Below, in pieces: positions 5,851 to 7,748 of a stretch of DNA of 7,748 bases (position 1 is the stretch's first letter; each line of letters starts with the position of its first letter). Position numbers and translations under genes: made by a program. Origin of the DNA: Pontiella sp. (GTDB lineage Bacteria > Verrucomicrobiota > Kiritimatiellia > Kiritimatiellales > Pontiellaceae); assembly GCA_029939385.1 (NCBI GenBank), contig JAOZSZ010000058.1, forward strand, positions 1-7,748, written 5' to 3'. Below the pieces are notes generated by a model. That model had not been told where the DNA came from. It made no database searches and was given only the letters and a program-made list of their open reading frames with translations.

Positions 5851-7602
5851 CTACTCAGATTTCTCTTCGTCTTTACTCTTGGAAGCTTCGCCTGGATGCC
5901 ACTCGTCGAGCTGGTCACCAAAAGCACTATCGAATGCGCCGGCAAGATTAACCAATTCGGCACCTTGCTGGAGACCTTCGAGCATACCTTCTTCCACTTC
6001 GAACTTATCATCATCAACCTTAGCGGCCTTGATGCTCAGTCCAATGCGGTGCTCAACTGGATCAACCTTCACAACCCGTGCTTCGATGGCATCGCCAACA
6101 TTAAGAACGTCGTTCACGCGCTCGATATGATCGTCGCTGATCTGACTGATGTGGACAAGCCCATCGATTCCGTCTTCGATTTCAACGAAGGCGCCGAAGG
6201 AGGAAACTTTAGTAATGGTTCCTGTAATTTTTGTGCCGACCGGATAACGGTCAACGATACCGGCCCACGGATCGCTCTGTGCCTGTTTAAGGCCAAGGCT
6301 GATACGCTGACTGGAGGAATCAATTTCAAGTACGACGGTTTTGACTTCTTCCCCTTTCTGAAGGATCTCAGAAGGATGATTGACCTTACGAGTCCAAGAC
6401 ATATCGGACACGTGAATCATTCCATCGATCCCCTCTTCGAGCTCAACAAAAGCGCCATAGGAGGTAAAGTTACGAACCTTGCCTTGTACCAGTGATCCGA
6501 TCGGATATTTTCCAGCGACCACTTCCCATGGGTTGTCTTCAACCTGACGCATGCCAAGAGAAATCTTCTTGTCGTCCGAACTAACGCTGAGAACCACCGC
6601 GTCGATTTCGTCGCCCAAAGCGAGGATATCGGCCGCGCGCTGAATGCGCTTGGTCCAAGACATTTCAGAAACGTGAACGAGGCCTTCAATGCCCTGCTCA
6701 AGCTCAACAAATGCACCGTATGGAGCGAGGTTGACCACCTTACCGCGGATACGCGCACCAATCGGGAAGCGGGATTCAATATCTTCCCAAGGATTGTCTT
6801 GAGTTTGCTTGAGGCCGAGGCTGATGCGCTCTTTCTCTAGGTCCACTTCGAGGATCATTACCGTAACCTGATCGCCCACTTTGAGGATTTCAGACGGATG
6901 GTTAATGCGGCCCCACGTCATATCCGTCACGTGAAGCAATCCATCGATACCATCGAGGTCAATAAACGCACCGAAGTCGGTAATGTTTTTAACCTGTCCG
7001 TCACGAAGCTGACCGACCTGAATTTCAGCCAAGATTTTGCGGCGAGATTCACGACGAGACTCTTCGATGAGTTCGCGACGGGAAACCACAATGTTCTTAC
7101 GCTCAAGATTGATTTTAAGGATACGGAATTGATAGGTCTTGCCCATGTGTTCTTCCGGATTGCGTACCGGCACCACATCAAGCTGCGAACCAGGAAGGAA
7201 AGCGTCCACGCCAACATCGACGATGAAGCCACCTTTAACAATGTTCTTGATGGTTCCTTCAACGAGACTGCCTTCTTCGCATTCGTTGACGACATAATCC
7301 CATGCACGCTGTTGTACGGCGCGGCGTTTGCTAAGTACGATCATTCCATGATCGTCTTCGAGTTTTTCGAGGAATACTTCGACCGCTTGGCCGATTGGAT
7401 CTTCTTCTAGATCATTAAATTCCTGAACAGAAATAATCCCCTCAGATTTGTATCCAATATCGACCAGCACGTCGCCGTCGTGAACACTGAGGATCTTACC
7501 GTCTACAATTGACCCTTCTGTGAAATTCTTAAGGGTCGCATCGTACATTGCTTCCATGGCGGCGGCATCCGCATCCATGACTGTGTTAGTTGTTGATTCC
7601 AT
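5851..7602 (-). CDS. rpsA: 30S ribosomal protein S1
   Basis: From ATG 7602 the protein has 583 residues with six S1 (OB-fold) RNA-binding domains at roughly 28-93, 111-176, 196-265, 281-352, 368-439 and 455-525. The last four are the most alike, sharing YGAFVELE- and IDGLVHVSDMSW-type stretches and DNPWE-type linkers. Residues 531-583 form a charged, low-complexity acidic tail ending in SKSKDEEKSE. S1 docks on the 30S subunit through its first domains and uses the later ones to bind and unfold mRNA. Six domains and this length match the proteobacterial-type S1. The start is uncertain: the frame continues to a TTG at 7629, and ATG 7578 is also possible. None has a well-spaced Shine-Dalgarno; ATG 7602 gives the most natural N-terminus. 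Weak or absent Shine-Dalgarno sites are known for rpsA elsewhere, where S1 represses its own translation; that this happens here is inference. Confidence 0.95.
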   Translation of the reverse strand: MESTTNTVMDADAAAMEAMYDATLKNFTEGSIVDGKILSVHDGDVLVDIGYKSEGIISVQEFNDLEEDPIGQAVEVFLEKLEDDHGMIVLSKRRAVQQRAWDYVVNECEEGSLVEGTIKNIVKGGFIVDVGVDAFLPGSQLDVVPVRNPEEHMGKTYQFRILKINLERKNIVVSRRELIEESRRESRRKILAEIQVGQLRDGQVKNITDFGAFIDLDGIDGLLHVTDMTWGRINHPSEILKVGDQVTVMILEVDLEKERISLGLKQTQDNPWEDIESRFPIGARIRGKVVNLAPYGAFVELEQGIEGLVHVSEMSWTKRIQRAADILALGDEIDAVVLSVSSDDKKISLGMRQVEDNPWEVVAGKYPIGSLVQGKVRNFTSYGAFVELEEGIDGMIHVSDMSWTRKVNHPSEILQKGEEVKTVVLEIDSSSQRISLGLKQAQSDPWAGIVDRYPVGTKITGTITKVSSFGAFVEIEDGIDGLVHISQISDDHIERVNDVLNVGDAIEARVVKVDPVEHRIGLSIKAAKVDDDKFEVEEGMLEGLQQGAELVNLAGAFDSAFGDQLDEWHPGEASKSKDEEKSE

Positions 7603-7710
7603 AATTAAAGCGGGAACACGCGCTCCCAAACCTTTTTAAGTTAACTCAGGGAAATGCAGCCCGACCACTCGGTCAGAAAAACCACCTCTCCCTATTTAAT
7701 TGAGCGCGCC

Positions 7711-7738
7711 ATAATAGACGTAACGTCCTCTGATACAA
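7711..7738 (-). promoter_or_regulatory. Candidate promoter of rpsA
   Basis: The minus strand reads TTGTAT (7738-7733) and TATTAT (7716-7711) with a 16-base spacer. The -10 matches TATAAT at 5 of 6 positions, while the -35 is weak. It would give a leader of about 100 bases before ATG 7602. Motif match only. The rest of 7630-7748 shows no gene. Confidence 0.35.
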
Positions 7739-7748
7739 GCTGTAAATT

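Noticed and set aside
5896..7410. Long plus-strand open frames opposite rpsA (such as 5896-6495 and 6898-7410)
   Set aside because: They are antisense shadows of the S1 coding sequence and recur because the S1 domains repeat. They have no ribosome sites and no recognisable domains.
5851..7602. Repeated DNA inside rpsA as a possible tandem-repeat array
   Set aside because: The similarity comes from the six S1 domains at protein level and is normal for this protein. It is not a DNA repeat array.

Overview
The window is ordinary bacterial chromosome that carries housekeeping genes. It holds no phage, plasmid, transposon, CRISPR array or tRNA that I can see. Base composition is roughly balanced, several genes have purine-rich Shine-Dalgarno sites, and the ribosomal protein S1 has six S1 domains, as in Gram-negative groups. 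The short hairpin repeats scattered between genes make me lean towards the PVC superphylum (Verrucomicrobiota/Kiritimatiellota-like), but this is a low-confidence inference and no marker here settles it.

Layout from left to right: (1) a partial minus-strand gene for a membrane-anchored SPFH/prohibitin-type protein leaves the window at base 1. (2) A 294-base divergent intergenic region (510-803) carries one hairpin repeat and a candidate promoter. (3) Two plus-strand genes follow: pgm (alpha-D-glucose phosphoglucomutase) and, 16 bases later, a small cytoplasmic FKBP-fold protein. (4) A convergent intergenic region (2899-3014) holds two more copies of the hairpin repeat, facing each other; one copy ends in a T-run and looks like the terminator of the pgm unit. 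(5) A minus-strand block, in transcription order, contains rpsA (ribosomal protein S1), a strong intrinsic terminator, then tyrS (tyrosyl-tRNA synthetase), yebC (translation/regulatory factor) and a Bax-inhibitor-1 family membrane protein.

The gaps between tyrS, yebC and the BI-1 gene are 30 and about 25 bases, so they look like one operon. This operon and rpsA form a translation-centred neighbourhood (mRNA binding, tRNA charging, a YebC factor) with a membrane stress-type protein as the last gene. The pgm unit belongs to sugar-phosphate and glycogen metabolism, with a possible folding factor attached.

I did not find a new multi-gene system. The most interesting signals are a three-copy family of intergenic hairpins whose stems differ only by compensatory base-pair changes, an FKBP protein that has lost most of the canonical prolyl-isomerase pocket, and a BI-1 protein with no acidic residue in its last membrane segment.
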